A DNA stretch of 64,000 nt, taken from contig NZ_CP115463.1 of NCBI RefSeq assembly GCF_027912495.1, positions 1,511,501 through 1,575,500 of the forward strand. The letters run 5' to 3'. The notes beneath the pieces were generated by a model. It did no database searches. It worked only from the letters and a program-made list of their open reading frames with translations, and had not been told where the DNA came from. Both the position numbers and the translations under genes were made by a program. Below, in pieces: positions 62,863-64,000 of this stretch; position 1 is the first letter of the stretch, and every line of letters starts with the position of its first letter. Source of the DNA: Caulobacter sp. NIBR1757 (GTDB taxonomy: Bacteria; Pseudomonadota; Alphaproteobacteria; Caulobacterales; Caulobacteraceae).

Positions 62863-64000
62863 GCCAGATCCTCGTTCATGAGGCCGGCGGTGGCCTTGGC
62901 CGAGCCAACCACGCCGGGGATGCCGGCCCCCGGGTGCGTGCCCGCCCCGACGAAGTAGAGGTTGGGAATGCGGTCGTCGCGGTTGTGGGTGCGGAAGAAG
63001 GCGCTCTGGGTGAGGATGGGCTCGAGGCTGAAGGCGGAGCCCAGGTGGGCGTTGAGTTCGCCTTTGAAGTCTGCCGGGCTGAAGATGCGCTGCACGGTCA
63101 GGTCGCGGCGCAGGTTCGGGATGTAGCGGGCCTCCAGGTAGTCGAGGATGCTGTCGGCATAGGCCGGACCTTCCTTGGCCCAGTCGATGTCGGCGGTGCC
63201 CAGGTGCGGCACCGGCGAGAGGACGTAGTGGGTGCTGCCGCCGGGAGGGGCCATGCCCGGGTCGGTGGCGCAAGGGGAGTGAAGATAGAGCGAGAAGTCG
63301 TTGGCGAGGTTGTTCTTCGTGTAAATCTCGTCGATCAGGCCCTTGTAGCGGTGGCCGAAACAGATGGTGTGGTGACGCAGCTGCGGCTGCTCCGCCTTCA
63401 GGCCGAAGTGGACGACGAACAGGCTGGGGCTGAAACGCTTGCGCTTGACCGCCGTGGCGGCCTGGCGACCGCGCGGATCGTCCTTCAGCAGGTGCTCGTA
63501 GGTGTGGACGATGTCGGCGTTGGAGGCGACGGCGTCGAAGGCCTCGGGACCGGCGTCGGTGACCACACCGGTGGTGCGGCCGTTACTGGTGGTGATCTGG
63601 CGCACCGGCGACGACAGGCGAAGCTGGCCGCCGAGATCCTGGAACAGCCGGGCCAGGGCGTTGATCAGCTCGCCGGTGCCGCCGCGCGGGAACCAGACGC
63701 CGCCGCGCCGTTCCAGCGCATGGATCAGGGCGTAGATGGAGGAGGTGGCGAACGGGCTGCCGCCGACCAGCAGGGTGTGGAACGACAGGGCTTGGCGCAG
63801 GTGCTCGTCCTGCACGAAGCCGCAGACCTTGGCGTAGACGCTGCGCCAGGCCTGCAGCTTCATCAACTGCGGCGCGGCAGTGATCATGCTCTTGAAGTCG
63901 AGGAAGGGCACGTGGCCGAGCTTGACATAGCCTTCCTGGAACAGCTCCTCGCTGTACTTCAGGAAACGCTGGTAACCCGCGACGTCGGCAGGGTTTCTGG
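62859..64000 (-). CDS. crtI: Phytoene desaturase, 5' part outside window
   Basis: An open frame continues from the right edge (reading RNPADVAGYQRFLKYSEELF) to TGA at 62859-62861: 380 residues of the C-terminal part. Desaturase features: HTLLVGGSPFATSSIYALIHALERRGGVWFPRGG, NADIVHTYEHLL and the C-terminal FAD-binding NLYFVGAGTHPGAGIPGVVGSAKAT. The N-terminal nucleotide-binding GxGxxG is not in the window. With crtB it makes the carotenoid backbone. Confidence 0.93.
   Translation of the reverse strand, partial: RNPADVAGYQRFLKYSEELFQEGYVKLGHVPFLDFKSMITAAPQLMKLQAWRSVYAKVCGFVQDEHLRQALSFHTLLVGGSPFATSSIYALIHALERRGGVWFPRGGTGELINALARLFQDLGGQLRLSSPVRQITTSNGRTTGVVTDAGPEAFDAVASNADIVHTYEHLLKDDPRGRQAATAVKRKRFSPSLFVVHFGLKAEQPQLRHHTICFGHRYKGLIDEIYTKNNLANDFSLYLHSPCATDPGMAPPGGSTHYVLSPVPHLGTADIDWAKEGPAYADSILDYLEARYIPNLRRDLTVQRIFSPADFKGELNAHLGSAFSLEPILTQSAFFRTHNRDDRIPNLYFVGAGTHPGAGIPGVVGSAKATAGLMNEDLA

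Overview
The window is GC-rich chromosomal DNA of an alphaproteobacterium, most likely a Caulobacteraceae member (Caulobacter, Phenylobacterium or Brevundimonas type). The signs are: a perfect CtrA box (TTAA-N7-TTAA); flagellins with sigma-54 promoters and upstream GGCA-N5-TGCC sites that look like Caulobacter ftr elements; a FlaEY-like gene; an alphaproteobacterial LexA box (GAAC-N7-GAAC) before ssb; a TonB-dependent receptor; and carotenoid genes. The genus is an inference.

Layout. 0-2 kb: minus-strand genes for a secreted protein (cut by the left edge), a PseH-like acetyltransferase and a phage-type terminase small subunit. 2-7.2 kb: an accessory island with a SeqA-C-like protein, a type ISP-like restriction-modification enzyme and a small overlapping gene. 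The island abuts a truncated zeta-toxin-like gene that still has its putative antitoxin. 7.2-10.9 kb: YghU-type GST, DUF465 protein, DUF47 plus Pit phosphate transport pair, NUDIX hydrolase. 11.2-16.7 kb: two tandem paralogous secreted proteins, each with seven FG-GAP repeats followed by RTX repeats; the first carries a one-base frameshift. 16.8-25.5 kb: dctD/dctB divergent from dctA, then a TonB-dependent receptor and a secreted alpha/beta hydrolase.

25.7-38.9 kb: a four-repeat secreted protein, two MgtC-family proteins, a PCuAC-like lipoprotein without copper ligands, a c-type cytochrome, and a flagellar filament cluster (three flagellins, FlaG-like, PseH-like GNAT, FlaEY-like with a one-base frameshift). 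Two small envelope proteins follow. 39.0-50.8 kb: ssb, a PIN toxin/antitoxin pair, an EamA transporter, sodC, gyrA, coaD, three cyclophilins, an ArsR regulator divergent from NIPSNAP and ABM-domain genes, and an HD-type hydrolase. 50.8-54.2 kb: a minus-strand group of a lipoprotein, a cyanovirin-N/beta-gamma-crystallin fusion and two membrane-anchored EEP-domain proteins. 54.3-64 kb: queA-tgt, a lipoprotein, tRNA-Lys(UUU), glk, an enoyl-CoA hydratase, an EamA transporter, an AmpD-type amidase, and crtB with the 3' part of crtI running off the right edge.

How the genes work together. DctBD should sense C4-dicarboxylates and control dctA. Flagellins 1 and 2 share sigma-54/FlbD-style control, and the GNAT near them may help make the sugar that decorates the filament. 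The most unusual elements are the SeqA-like plus ISP R-M island, the duplicated FG-GAP/RTX exoproteins, and the CVNH/crystallin-EEP group. Two one-base G deletions (near 11,799 and 35,521) break otherwise intact genes and may be sequencing errors.
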